From the NCBI RefSeq assembly GCF_014646575.1, contig NZ_BMNN01000001.1:434001-498000 (forward strand): a stretch of 64,000 nucleotides of DNA, read 5' to 3'. Position 1 is the stretch's first letter. Every line of letters begins with the position of its first letter. Made by a program: the position numbers and the translations under genes. Under the pieces are notes generated by a model. That model was not told the DNA's origin and did not search any database. It saw only the letters and a list, made by a program, of their open reading frames with translations. This document shows positions 1 to 8,878 of the stretch, piece after piece. The stretch is from Halopseudomonas pertucinogena (lineage in GTDB: Bacteria; Pseudomonadota; Gammaproteobacteria; Pseudomonadales; Pseudomonadaceae).

Positions 1-456
1 GCTGCGGTAGCGGACGAGAAGATACGCCACGGCTGGCAGGTTTGGCTGTTTGGTTCGAAGAAGGACCACCCCGTGGGCGAACAGATCCGTGAACGCCTGC
101 GCCCCGGTCTGCGTGAGGAATCGGTCAACCTCGCCGGCGAAACCAGCCTGGCCGAGGCGATCGACCTGATGTCCTGCGCGTCGGCCGTGGTCAGCAACGA
201 CTCGGGCCTCATGCATGTGGCCGCCGCGCTCGACCGGCCGCTGGTGGCCGTCTACGGCTCCACTTCCCCCGACTTCACCCCTCCGCTGGCGGAGCAGGTG
301 GAAATCGTGCGCCTCGGGCTGGACTGCAGCCCATGTTTCGACCGTACCTGTCGCTTCGGGCACTACAACTGCCTTCGAGACCTCGAGCCCAAGCGGGTCC
401 TTGATGCGCTGGACCGGCTGGTGGGTGACCCCCTGGCTGATCCCTTTCCGGACTGA
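1..456 (+). CDS. waaF: ADP-heptose:LPS heptosyltransferase II, C-terminal part
   Basis: The frame is open from the first base of the window, so the gene starts upstream and only about 151 C-terminal residues are seen. It is a GT9 enzyme that adds the second L-glycero-D-manno-heptose to the LPS inner core at the cytoplasmic face of the inner membrane. The visible part holds the GT9 nucleotide-sugar region (SNDSGLMHVAAAL, then AVYGSTSP) and the Cys-containing tail CSPCFDRTCRFGHYNCL that is typical of WaaF. It lies 3 bp before waaC in the same frame direction, as in Pseudomonas core operons. The truncation is a window edge, not a mutation. Confidence 0.93.
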   Translation, partial: AAVADEKIRHGWQVWLFGSKKDHPVGEQIRERLRPGLREESVNLAGETSLAEAIDLMSCASAVVSNDSGLMHVAAALDRPLVAVYGSTSPDFTPPLAEQVEIVRLGLDCSPCFDRTCRFGHYNCLRDLEPKRVLDALDRLVGDPLADPFPD

Positions 457-459
457 TTC

Positions 460-1521
460 ATGCGCGTTCTGCTGATCAAGACTTCATCCCTTGGCGATGT
501 CATCCACACACTCCCTGCGCTGACCGATGCGCAGGCAGCGATTCCTGGCATCCGCTTCGACTGGGTGGTGGAAGAGGGCTTCGCCGAGATCCCGGTCTGG
601 CATCCTGCGGTGGCGGAGGTTATCCCTGTGGCCATCCGCCGCTGGCGCAAGAGCCCATTACAGACCCTGCGCAGCGGCGCCTGGAAGCGCTTCCGTCAGC
701 GCATTCATGCCCACAGGTATGACCTGATCATCGATGCCCAGGGGCTGCTCAAGAGCGCAGTGCTGACCCTCGGTCTCAAGTCCCCGGTGGTCGGGCTGGA
801 CAAGGCATCGATTCGCGAACCCCTGGCCAGCCGCTTCTATGATCAACATGTAAGCGTGCCCCGGGATCAGCACGCGGTGGAGCGGGTACGCCAGCTGTTT
901 GCCCGGGCGCTGGGCTATGAGTTGCCGGAGCGTATCGGTGACTATGGCCTGAACCGCGCCTGGCTGGCCGGCGATCAGGCTGGCGGGGACTATCTGATCT
1001 TTCTGCATGGCACCACCTGGGTCACCAAACACTGGCCGGAGCTGTACTGGCGCCGGCTGGCGGAGCTGGCGGCAGAGCAGGGGATGGAAGTGCGCCTGCC
1101 CTGGGGCAACGACTCAGAAAAAGCCCGAGCCCAGAGGATCGCCGACGGGCTGCCCGGCGTGCATGTGCTGCCGAAGCTGTCCCTGGCCGGCATGGCCGCG
1201 ATTCTTGCCGGTGCCCGTGGCTGTGTCGCGGTGGATACCGGCCTGGGACATCTCGCCGCCGCGCTGGATGTGCCCACCATCTCCCTCTATGGCCCTACAA
1301 ATCCAGGCTGGAGCGGGGCTTATGGCCGCGGTCAGCTGCACCTGGCCAGTGACTTTCCCTGCGCTCCCTGTATGAGCAGAAAATGCAAGTATGAACCCAC
1401 CCGCGAAGACGCCAGGCAGTTCGATCTGCGCCAGGAGTTGCCGCTGTGCTTTAGCCGGTTGCAGCCGGAGCGGGTGATGGACGATCTGCAGCAGTTGCTG
1501 CAGCAGGCGACGGCCCCATGA
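460..1521 (+). CDS. waaC: ADP-heptose:LPS heptosyltransferase I
   Basis: This 353-residue GT9 protein transfers the first heptose onto Kdo2-lipid A. It opens with MRVLLIKTSSLGDVIHTLPA, the usual N-terminal Rossmann strand and loop of the family. The central motif TTWVTKHWPELYW and the C-terminal DTGLGHLAAALDVPTISLYG are the ADP-heptose binding signatures. Length fits the family, although it is a little longer than the enterobacterial enzyme. The start is 3 bp after the waaF stop, and its stop overlaps the next start by 4 bp (ATGA), so the genes are translationally coupled. Confidence 0.95.
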   Translation: MRVLLIKTSSLGDVIHTLPALTDAQAAIPGIRFDWVVEEGFAEIPVWHPAVAEVIPVAIRRWRKSPLQTLRSGAWKRFRQRIHAHRYDLIIDAQGLLKSAVLTLGLKSPVVGLDKASIREPLASRFYDQHVSVPRDQHAVERVRQLFARALGYELPERIGDYGLNRAWLAGDQAGGDYLIFLHGTTWVTKHWPELYWRRLAELAAEQGMEVRLPWGNDSEKARAQRIADGLPGVHVLPKLSLAGMAAILAGARGCVAVDTGLGHLAAALDVPTISLYGPTNPGWSGAYGRGQLHLASDFPCAPCMSRKCKYEPTREDARQFDLRQELPLCFSRLQPERVMDDLQQLLQQATAP

Positions 1522-2267
1522 CCTGGACGCTTGATCCTCAATACGCAGGCGGCCCGACAGGAAAAGCCTTCGCCGACCTTGATGCGGTATTTGCCCTGCA
1601 GGGCAAGCAGATCACCCAGGACTCGATAAGTGAAGTGATCTATGTCCGGATCGCGGATCGTGGCTACTACGTGAAGCGTTATACCGCCGAGGGCGGCTGG
1701 CTGCGCCGCCTGATCGGGCGGCCGAGGATAAAGGGGGAGTGGCGCAATCTGCTGTTGTTCCGTGGGTGGGGCATCCGGACCGCCCCTGTTGTGGGGTACG
1801 GCATGGAGCGGCGCTGGGGTGCATTTCACAGAGGGGCCATGATCACCGAGGAAGTGTACGGCACCCAGGATCTCGCCCGGCTTGCCGCCAATCACGACCC
1901 ACGGCTGCGCAACCCTGACTGGCTGCGGCAGGTCATGCGGCAGGTAGCCGACGCCACGCGGTTGATGCACGAGCGTCGCTTCGCCCATAACGACCTCAAG
2001 TGGCGCAATATTCTGGTGGACGATCAGCCATCTCCCCGCATCTACATGATCGATTGCCCCACCGGCACCTTCTGGTGGGGGCCGCTTCTCGAACACCGCA
2101 AGAACAAGGATCTTGCCTGCCTGGACAAGCTGGGCAAGTCGGCGTTGAGCAGAACCCAGCGGCTGCGTTTCTATCTGATGTACACCGGCAAGCCGCGGCT
2201 GGAGCAGGAAGACCGAAACCGCATCCGGCTGGTTCTGGGGCATATGGCCAGGCGCCCGCATAAATAA
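1518..2267 (+). CDS. LPS core kinase, InaA/RfaP-like
   Basis: A 249-residue protein with the fold of the Kdo/WaaP-type LPS kinases. A likely ATP lysine lies in YYVKRY (K53), the catalytic loop is HNDLKWRNIL with D159, and the metal-binding Asp is in YMIDCPTG. It probably phosphorylates a heptose or other core sugar in the cytoplasm. The start overlaps the waaC stop by 4 bp. In P. aeruginosa small kinases of this size (WapP, WapQ) sit in the same operon. The exact equivalent cannot be named from sequence alone, so no symbol is given. Confidence 0.82.
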   Translation: MTWTLDPQYAGGPTGKAFADLDAVFALQGKQITQDSISEVIYVRIADRGYYVKRYTAEGGWLRRLIGRPRIKGEWRNLLLFRGWGIRTAPVVGYGMERRWGAFHRGAMITEEVYGTQDLARLAANHDPRLRNPDWLRQVMRQVADATRLMHERRFAHNDLKWRNILVDDQPSPRIYMIDCPTGTFWWGPLLEHRKNKDLACLDKLGKSALSRTQRLRFYLMYTGKPRLEQEDRNRIRLVLGHMARRPHK

Positions 2268-2310
2268 CGGGACGGTGTTATCATGGCACCGATTTTTCCC
2301 CCGTTAATTT

Positions 2311-4554
2311 ATGTTGGAAAGCATGACCCCTGACCCTAATGGTGTGTACACCCGCAACCGTTTCTATATTGACTGCCTGGCGTACCTGTTGAAGGGCGGC
2401 CTGCGCTTGCGCGGTGGTCATCAACCGCAGCAGGGCGTACTGGTGCCGCCGGATTATTCCGGTATCTGCGTGGCGAGCCAGGAGGATCCGGAAGCGGATG
2501 CCACCATCATCGGTTACCTCAACGAACTGGGTATCCGGCACGTGCGCATGGACTTTACCTACGACTCGATGGATGGGCACGGTAGCCGTTTCCTCAGTAG
2601 CCTGCTGGGTGAAGGCTTTCAGGTATTGCTGCGCCTGCTGCCGCCGCCTGCCGAGGCCAGGCGCATGGGTGAGCCGGCGGTACAGCAACGCTGGAAGGAA
2701 TTTGTTGCCGAGGTGCTGGGGCAATTCGGCAGCCGGCTGGAAGCGGTGGAGATCGGCAACGTGGTCAATCGTCGGCGCTGGTCGGGCTACCGGTCCGTTG
2801 ATGACTTCATGACGGCCTGGTCGCTGGCCTCGCAGCAGGTGCGCGCCCACGGGGTGGTGCTGGCCGGACCGAACGTGACGGATTTCGAGCCGCCCTACAA
2901 CTATGCCTTCCTCAAGGCGATGGGCCGGCGCGGGGAGCTGCCGGATATCCATACCAACAACCTGTTTGTCGAGCGGGTCATCCGCCCCGAGGCCTTTGAT
3001 CACCGGGTCGCGGGGCGCTGGATGACCCAGCTGCTCAAGCTCAATCTGGTCAAGAAGGCCCGGGTGCTCGGGCGCCTGAGCGACAGCTTCGGAATCGGCA
3101 AGACCTACTCCACCACGGCCTTCTGGACCCTGCCGCGGATTCGCCGGCGCCTGGCCGACGGCGAGGAGAAGCAGGCGGACTACCTGACCCGGTACATGAT
3201 TCTGACAGCGGCTTCCGGTGGTCTGCAGCGTGCCTACTGGGGCCCCCTGGTGAGCCAGCGGGAAGGGCTGGTGGATGACGGCACCGGACAACCCGCTGCC
3301 CACGAACTGGTGGGGCGCTACACGCAGAACAACGGCTGCTGGCGAAACTATGTCCGGCGTCCGGCGTTTTCGGCGATGGCCACGTTCAATCGGCTGATAC
3401 CGGGCACACGCTATCTCGGGGAGGTGCCCACCGGCAACGGTCTGCACATCCACCGTTTTGCCAATGACGAAAGGCAGGTGCATGTGGTCTGGGCTACCGA
3501 CAGCCAGGCCGCCATGCTGGGGGACATTTATACCGCCGAAGATCTCGAGCAGGCGCAGGTGTTCGATCACGTCGCCGGGCAGCTTGACGGCGTGACAGGC
3601 CTGGCCACCGAAGTACCCGTCTATCTGTGCTGGCCGGCCGCACGGGGCGTTCCGATCAACTCGGCGGCGCGGGTGATGCCCGGCCTGGCCGTGCATGCCA
3701 ACCGCTCCGGCGGCCGGCATTACTATTACCGGGACGAGAAATGGCACGGCATGGTGTTCGCCGCCAGTCGTGCCGAGGCGGATCGACTGATTGAAGTATC
3801 GCATCCCGACCAGGTAGCACCCCCGGGCGGCGACAACGTCCTGCGCAAGGCGCGGAACGTTATCTGGTCAGTTGACGACCCGATCCACCCCGAACGCAGG
3901 CTGGCGGTGAAGAAGCCCAATCGGCTGAAGTGGAACAAGAAGATCGTCGACCACTTCAAGCCCACCAAGGGCGTGCGCAGCTGGAGCGGCGCCAACCAGC
4001 TGCGACGCAGAGGGATTGATTCCCCCGATCCGGTGGCCTGGTTCGAATGTCATACGCGCAAGGACACGCTCAACAACTGGTACGTCTGTGCCCATGCCGG
4101 GAGTATCCCGTCGGTGCGTGACTTCTTCGAGCACTTCGCCCGCGGCGGGACCGAGTTCCACGGCATCGCTCGGAACGACCTGTTCCAGGCGCTCAGTAAC
4201 TTCCTGCTGCGCATGCACGGGCAGGGCGTCTTCTTCCGTGACCTGGCGGGTGGGAACATCCTGGTGCAGATTGGTGATGACAAGTCCCTGAACTTCACGC
4301 TCATCGATACAGCACGGGCCCGCTTCTACAACAGGCCCGCCTCCATCGGCAAGCGCCTCTCCGACCTCAAGCGAACCTGCTACAAGCTCGACTGGGCGGG
4401 CAGGGAGGTCTTCATGGGCATGTATCTGCAGGCACTTGGGCGGTCGTTCAGCTGGCCATACCGTGTGCCCTTCCACTACTTTGACTGGAAGGCGAGAACC
4501 AAGAGACGGCTCAAGGGAAAACACAAGCGCCCACGGACCAGAGCGGCCGGCTGA
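2311..4554 (+). CDS. Fusion: glycoside-hydrolase-like TIM barrel plus LPS kinase domain
   Basis: A 747-residue two-domain protein. Residues about 60-400 read as a clan-A glycoside hydrolase barrel (GIRHVRMDFTYDS, QVLLRLLPPP, AVEIGN, GPNVTDFEPP). The places where such enzymes carry the two catalytic Glu appear changed: EIGNVVN at 147-153 instead of the usual GNE, and YSTTAFW at 266-272. Residues about 510-720 are an InaA/WaaP-like kinase with FFRDLAGGNILV (D644) and LIDTARARF (D666). There is no signal peptide, so it should be cytoplasmic. It lies 43 bp after the previous kinase and before waaG. ATG at 2323 is an alternative start. The role of the first domain is unknown; it may bind core sugar rather than cut it. 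Confidence 0.72.
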   Translation: MLESMTPDPNGVYTRNRFYIDCLAYLLKGGLRLRGGHQPQQGVLVPPDYSGICVASQEDPEADATIIGYLNELGIRHVRMDFTYDSMDGHGSRFLSSLLGEGFQVLLRLLPPPAEARRMGEPAVQQRWKEFVAEVLGQFGSRLEAVEIGNVVNRRRWSGYRSVDDFMTAWSLASQQVRAHGVVLAGPNVTDFEPPYNYAFLKAMGRRGELPDIHTNNLFVERVIRPEAFDHRVAGRWMTQLLKLNLVKKARVLGRLSDSFGIGKTYSTTAFWTLPRIRRRLADGEEKQADYLTRYMILTAASGGLQRAYWGPLVSQREGLVDDGTGQPAAHELVGRYTQNNGCWRNYVRRPAFSAMATFNRLIPGTRYLGEVPTGNGLHIHRFANDERQVHVVWATDSQAAMLGDIYTAEDLEQAQVFDHVAGQLDGVTGLATEVPVYLCWPAARGVPINSAARVMPGLAVHANRSGGRHYYYRDEKWHGMVFAASRAEADRLIEVSHPDQVAPPGGDNVLRKARNVIWSVDDPIHPERRLAVKKPNRLKWNKKIVDHFKPTKGVRSWSGANQLRRRGIDSPDPVAWFECHTRKDTLNNWYVCAHAGSIPSVRDFFEHFARGGTEFHGIARNDLFQALSNFLLRMHGQGVFFRDLAGGNILVQIGDDKSLNFTLIDTARARFYNRPASIGKRLSDLKRTCYKLDWAGREVFMGMYLQALGRSFSWPYRVPFHYFDWKARTKRRLKGKHKRPRTRAAG

Positions 4555-4589
4555 TCCGGCCAACCGCCCAACTGACGACGAGAGTCCCG

Positions 4590-5711
4590 ATGCAACTGGC
4601 ATTTCTGCTCTACAAGTACTTTCCCTTTGGTGGATTGCAGCGCGACTTCCTGCGCATTGCGCAGGTCTGCCAGCAGCGTGGCCATGACATCCGTGTCTAC
4701 ACCATGGGGTGGGAAGGAGAGCAGCCGGCGGGTTTCGACATACGCATCGTCAAGGTCCGGGCTTTTACCAGCCAGGGGCGCAATGAGAAGTTTGTTGCCC
4801 GTGTCCAGGCCGATCTCGAGCGCCATCCGGTGGACAGGGTAGTCGGCTTCAACAAGCTGCCGGGGCTGGACGTCTACTACGCCGCCGATGGCTGCTATGA
4901 AGACAAGGCGCAGAACCAGCGCAGCTGGTTCTATCAGTTCGGTCCGCGCTACCGCCATTTTTCAGCCTATGAGCGCGCCGTGTTCGCTCCCGAGGGGCGC
5001 ACTGAGATTCTCATGATCTCGGAGCGGCAATTGCCGCTGTTCATGAAGCATTACCGCACCCCGGTGGAGCGCTTTCACATGTTGCCGCCGGGTATTGCCG
5101 AAGACCGCCGAGCGCCGGCCAATGCGGCCGACATCCGAGCGGGGCTGCGCAACGAGTTCGAGCTGAAGGCGGATGACCTGCTGTTGGTGCAGATCGGTTC
5201 GGGCTTCAAGACCAAAGGCCTGGACCGCACCCTGGATGCGGTTGCCGCGCTGCCTGGGCCGCTGCGCCAGCGTACCCAGCTGATCGTCATTGGCTCCGAT
5301 GACCCTTCTCCCTTTCTGCGTCAGGCCCGTTCCCTGGGTATTGCGGACAGGGTTCGCATTCTGCAGGGGCGCAGCGATGTGCCGCGTTTTCTGCTCGGAG
5401 CGGATCTGCTGATCCACCCCGCCTACAACGAGAACACCGGCACCGTACTGCTGGAAGCGCTGGTAGCCGGCCTGCCGGTGTTGACCACAGCTGCCTGTGG
5501 CTACGCACACTACATCGAGGAAGCGGATTGCGGCCTGGTGGTCCCCGAGCCCTTCTCCCAGGGCACGCTCAATGAATGGCTGATGCGCATTCTCGAAGAC
5601 CCGGACACGCGCCGGGAATGGCAACAGAACGCATTGGAGTATGCCGAGCACGGCGATCTCTACAGCATGCCCGAGCGGGCCGCCGATGTGATTCTGGGAG
5701 ACCTGGCATGA
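4590..5711 (+). CDS. waaG: LPS core alpha-1,3-glucosyltransferase WaaG
   Basis: This 373-residue GT4 enzyme adds the first outer-core hexose to heptose II. It opens with MQLAFLLYKYFPFGGLQRDF, the classic WaaG N-terminus with the GGLQRD acceptor loop. The C-terminal half holds VQIGSGFKTKGLDR and the GT4 donor motif HPAYNENTGTVLLEALVAGLP, with the EX7E-type glutamates. Length matches WaaG of Pseudomonas and enterics. A GAGAG ribosome site lies just upstream. Its stop overlaps the waaP start by 4 bp (ATGA), the waaG-waaP order known from Pseudomonas. Confidence 0.95.
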   Translation: MQLAFLLYKYFPFGGLQRDFLRIAQVCQQRGHDIRVYTMGWEGEQPAGFDIRIVKVRAFTSQGRNEKFVARVQADLERHPVDRVVGFNKLPGLDVYYAADGCYEDKAQNQRSWFYQFGPRYRHFSAYERAVFAPEGRTEILMISERQLPLFMKHYRTPVERFHMLPPGIAEDRRAPANAADIRAGLRNEFELKADDLLLVQIGSGFKTKGLDRTLDAVAALPGPLRQRTQLIVIGSDDPSPFLRQARSLGIADRVRILQGRSDVPRFLLGADLLIHPAYNENTGTVLLEALVAGLPVLTTAACGYAHYIEEADCGLVVPEPFSQGTLNEWLMRILEDPDTRREWQQNALEYAEHGDLYSMPERAADVILGDLA

Positions 5712-6544
5712 CGCTGGTGGTGCACGAACCCTTCAAGTCCCTGTGGGCCGGGCGGGACGCCTTCATCGAGGTGGAGCGTCTGCAGGGCGAGGTGTTTCGG
5801 GAATTGGAAGCCCGGCGTACCCTTCGCACAGAGGTGGACGGTCGGGGCTACTTCGTAAAGATCCACCGCGGCGTGGGCTGGGGCGAGATCTTCAAGAACT
5901 GGTTGACCCTCAAGCGCCCGGTGCTGGGTGCGGACCAGGAATGGGAAGCCATCGCTGCGCTGACCGCGGCCGGCGTCCCCACCATGACAGCCGTAGCCTA
6001 CGGAGAGCGTGGAGCCAACCCGGCGCAGCGCCATTCGTTCATCATCACCGAGGAGCTGGCGCCGACCATCAGTCTGGAGGACTACACCCGGGACTGGCTA
6101 CATCACCCACCGCAACCCGCGTTGAAGCGGGCGCTGATCAACCGGGTGGCGGAAATGACCGGGCGCATGCACCGGGCGGGCGTCAATCATCGTGACTGCT
6201 ACATCTGCCATTTCCTGCTGCACACCGACACGCCACCCACGCCGGACGATCTCAGATTGTCGCTGATCGACCTGCATCGCGCCCAGGTCCGCGATGCCGT
6301 GCCGCGGCGCTGGCGTGACAAGGATCTGAGCGGCCTGTATTTCTCGGCACTGAATATCGGCCTGACCGAGCGCGACAAGCTGCGCTTTCTGCGAACCTAT
6401 TTCCAACGTCCGCTGCGCCAGATCCTGTCGGAAGAGACGCGCTTGCTGCACATGCTGCAGCGCAAGGCAGCGAAATTGCAGCAGCGTTTCGAGCGCAAAT
6501 ACGCACCGGATGCCGATGCCTCATACTTCGAGGGAAGGGAATGA
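5708..6544 (+). CDS. waaP: LPS heptose I kinase WaaP
   Basis: A 278-residue kinase that phosphorylates heptose I of the inner core; WaaP is reported as essential in P. aeruginosa. The ATG at 5708 overlaps the waaG stop and is preferred to the upstream in-frame start inside waaG. Lys51 in YFVKIHRG is the likely ATP lysine. The catalytic loop is NHRDCYICHFLL with Asp at residue 163, the position I recall as catalytic in P. aeruginosa WaaP, and LIDLHRAQ supplies the metal Asp. Its stop overlaps the next start by 4 bp, which keeps the kinases in one coupled operon. Confidence 0.95.
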   Translation: MTLVVHEPFKSLWAGRDAFIEVERLQGEVFRELEARRTLRTEVDGRGYFVKIHRGVGWGEIFKNWLTLKRPVLGADQEWEAIAALTAAGVPTMTAVAYGERGANPAQRHSFIITEELAPTISLEDYTRDWLHHPPQPALKRALINRVAEMTGRMHRAGVNHRDCYICHFLLHTDTPPTPDDLRLSLIDLHRAQVRDAVPRRWRDKDLSGLYFSALNIGLTERDKLRFLRTYFQRPLRQILSEETRLLHMLQRKAAKLQQRFERKYAPDADASYFEGRE

Positions 6545-7341
6545 CCCGATCATTGGAATTTGTGGCGACGGATGCACTGGATATTCTTCAACGACATGGG
6601 CTGGACAGCTTTGAAGCCCTCTGGCAGATCGAAGCCGAGCTCGTGGACGAGCCGAACGCTGCCCGCGGAGGACGCAGCAGCGTGGGGCGGCTGGAGCTGG
6701 AGGATGCCAATGGTCGGTCACATGTGTTCTATCTCAAGCGCCAGGCCAACTACCTGATCCGCCATCTGCGGCGGCCGCTGGGCCAGACCACGGCAGGGCG
6801 TGAATTTTTCAATATCCAGCGCTTTGCCCAGTTGGGCATCCCTGCGCTTGATGCAGCCTGTTTCGGCGAGCGCCGCCAGGGTCGCTACCGCCAGGCGCTG
6901 CTGTTGACTCGCGGGCTGGAAGGCTATCGGCCTCTGGATTCGTGGTTCGAAGACTGGCCCACACTGGGTTACCGCCTGCAGAATGATCTGCTGATCGCCG
7001 CCGCCACTCTGGTGAAGCGGCTGCACAACCAGGGCATCGTGCACAACTGTCTGTATCCCAAACACATTTTCCTCAGGCAGCGGGATGACGGCATAGGTGC
7101 AAGATTGATCGATCTGGAAAAGTGCCGTGCCCATATCTTCTCGCCCTGGGGCAGGATGCGTGACCTTGACGCGCTGAACCGGCGCAGCCTGGCTCCGCGG
7201 CGAACCCAGCGGCTGCGCTTTATGCTGCTGTATCTCGACAAGCCCCGGGTGGACGCCGAGGTGCGCTATTGGATTAACCGCGTGGAACGGCGTTCGTCGA
7301 AAAAACGCATGCGGCACGAGGCCGGAGGGAGGCAGTCATGA
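6541..7341 (+). CDS. wapP: LPS core kinase homologue, WapP-like
   Basis: A 266-residue InaA/Kdo-kinase-like protein directly after waaP, the place of wapP (PA5008) in P. aeruginosa. The N-lobe lysine is in FYLKRQANY and the second Asp in LIDLEKC. The catalytic loop reads IVHNCLYPKHIFL, with Asn where WaaP has the catalytic Asp. Many InaA-type relatives also carry a YPKHIF loop without HRD, so the change is probably old and not a recent lesion. Activity on heptose is therefore an inference. The ATGA overlaps on both sides show coupling. The symbol is given from position and similarity. Confidence 0.75.
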   Translation: MTRSLEFVATDALDILQRHGLDSFEALWQIEAELVDEPNAARGGRSSVGRLELEDANGRSHVFYLKRQANYLIRHLRRPLGQTTAGREFFNIQRFAQLGIPALDAACFGERRQGRYRQALLLTRGLEGYRPLDSWFEDWPTLGYRLQNDLLIAAATLVKRLHNQGIVHNCLYPKHIFLRQRDDGIGARLIDLEKCRAHIFSPWGRMRDLDALNRRSLAPRRTQRLRFMLLYLDKPRVDAEVRYWINRVERRSSKKRMRHEAGGRQS

Positions 7342-8762
7342 GCAGCGTGACGGCGCGCCTCAGAAGCATGGGGCGCGAGCCGGAGGCGAATCTGGTTCTA
7401 CCACTCGGGCAGGGGGAGGAGCTGGAGGTTCTTCAATGGTTGCGCATCCTGCCCGGCAAGCGGTTGGTAGGGCAGGGCGTCTGGCAGGGCCAGCAAGTGC
7501 TGGCCAAGCTTTTTGTGGCAACGGGTGCGGAGCGCCACTGGCAGCGTGAGTGCGTCGGCATTCAGGCGTTGCAGCGGGCCGGGTTGGCGACGCCGGCATT
7601 ATTGGCCAGTGGCGAGCTGCCCGGCGGTGGCTACTATCTGCTTACCCAATACCTGCCCGACGCACGCAGCCTGCAGCAGTTGTGGGATCAGCTCGATGAC
7701 CGGCAACCGGACAGCTCCGCTGCAGAGGCCATACTGCGCCGTGCCCTCGCGCTCATCGGCCGCATGCACCAGCAGGGCCTGCAGCAAAGTGACCTGCATC
7801 TTGGCAATTTCCTGCAGGATAACGACGAGCTGTACGTTATCGACGGCGATGCCGTCGAGGTATCCGAGCCCGGACGTCTGCTCCCGGAAAAAACGCGGAT
7901 CGACAATCTGGGGCTGTTTTTTGCCCAGTTGCTGCCGGAATGGGATCGGCGGATCGCTGACCTGATGACGGATTACATGACGTCTTCTACAGCCCAGGTA
8001 GACAGCGCGGAAGTAGGCGTTGCCACCGCCCAGCGACGGCAGAAGCGCCTGCAACAGTTTCTCGACAAGACGTTGCGCGATTGCAGCCAGTTTGCAGTGA
8101 CGCGGTCCCCCGGCAGATTCATCAGTGTGCTGCGCAGCGAGCAGGAACTGCTGGCCCCGCTGCTGGCGAACCCGGACAGCGCCTTCAATGACCAGCCGCT
8201 GCTCAAGGACGGAGGCAGCAGTACGGTAACCCGCGTCGCCCTGGGAGGGCGGGAACTGGTAGTCAAACGTTACAACATCAAGAGCGCCGGCCACTGGTTG
8301 AAGCGCTTCTGGCGCCCCAGCCGGGCCTGGCATTCCTGGCTCGCTGGCTGGCGCCTGGTCTTTCTGGGTATCGCCACTCCTAAGCCGCTGGCCATGATCG
8401 AACGCCGCATCGGCCCGCTGCGGCGGGAAGCCTGGTTGGTCACGGAGTATTGTCCTGGCAAGAGTCTACTGGAGCACTTGGGTGAAGAGGGCGCGAACAT
8501 GCCCGATAAGCCAACCGCCGATGCCATGTTGAACCTATTCCAGCAGATGGCCGAAGCGCAGACCAGTCACGGTGACTTCAAGGCCACCAACTTGCTCTGG
8601 CATGAGGGGAAGGTGGTATTGATCGATCTGGACGCCATGCAGGCCCATGACAGCACAGACAGCTGGCGCAAGGGATGGCTGCGCGACCGGGCCCGGCTGT
8701 TGCGCAACTGGCCGGCAGGCAGCCCTCTGGCAAGGTGGCTGGAGGGAAAGCTTCAGCGGTAG
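7338..8762 (+). CDS. Tandem two-domain LPS kinase-like protein
   Basis: A 474-residue protein with two kinase-like halves. The first has KLFV as a possible ATP lysine, QQSDLHLGNFL (D152) and YVIDGDAVEV. The second starts near residue 280 and has LVVKRYNI, SHGDFKATNLL (D413) and VLIDLDAM. Both catalytic Asp residues are kept. The size and place, between the WapP-like gene and the carbamoyltransferase, match PA5006 of P. aeruginosa. A strong GGAGGGAGG ribosome site precedes the ATG, which overlaps the previous stop. It probably phosphorylates core heptose, but the substrate is not known to me. Confidence 0.8.
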   Translation: MSSVTARLRSMGREPEANLVLPLGQGEELEVLQWLRILPGKRLVGQGVWQGQQVLAKLFVATGAERHWQRECVGIQALQRAGLATPALLASGELPGGGYYLLTQYLPDARSLQQLWDQLDDRQPDSSAAEAILRRALALIGRMHQQGLQQSDLHLGNFLQDNDELYVIDGDAVEVSEPGRLLPEKTRIDNLGLFFAQLLPEWDRRIADLMTDYMTSSTAQVDSAEVGVATAQRRQKRLQQFLDKTLRDCSQFAVTRSPGRFISVLRSEQELLAPLLANPDSAFNDQPLLKDGGSSTVTRVALGGRELVVKRYNIKSAGHWLKRFWRPSRAWHSWLAGWRLVFLGIATPKPLAMIERRIGPLRREAWLVTEYCPGKSLLEHLGEEGANMPDKPTADAMLNLFQQMAEAQTSHGDFKATNLLWHEGKVVLIDLDAMQAHDSTDSWRKGWLRDRARLLRNWPAGSPLARWLEGKLQR

Positions 8763-8793
8763 CGGCACGATTCTGATACGGGGCGGAGTATTT

Positions 8794-8814
8794 CGCCGCC
8801 GACCAATGGCGGCG
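8794..8814. other. GC-rich hairpin between kinase and carbamoyltransferase genes
   Basis: CGCCGCC and GGCGGCG form a perfect 7-bp stem around a 7-base loop. No T-run follows, so this is not a standard intrinsic terminator. It could lower read-through or protect mRNA. A TAGAAT box at 8841-8846 might be a -10 element for the next gene, but no good -35 was found. Confidence 0.35.
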
Positions 8815-8878
8815 GGGCGGCATAGCGGGGAAGGTCAGTGTAGAATCGCGATTTATTTTGCTGTTAAGAGGCAACTCC

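Noticed and set aside
2281-3804. Open frame of 507 codons on the - strand
   Set aside because: It is the mirror of the fusion gene at 2311-4554, which has kinase motifs and fits the operon.
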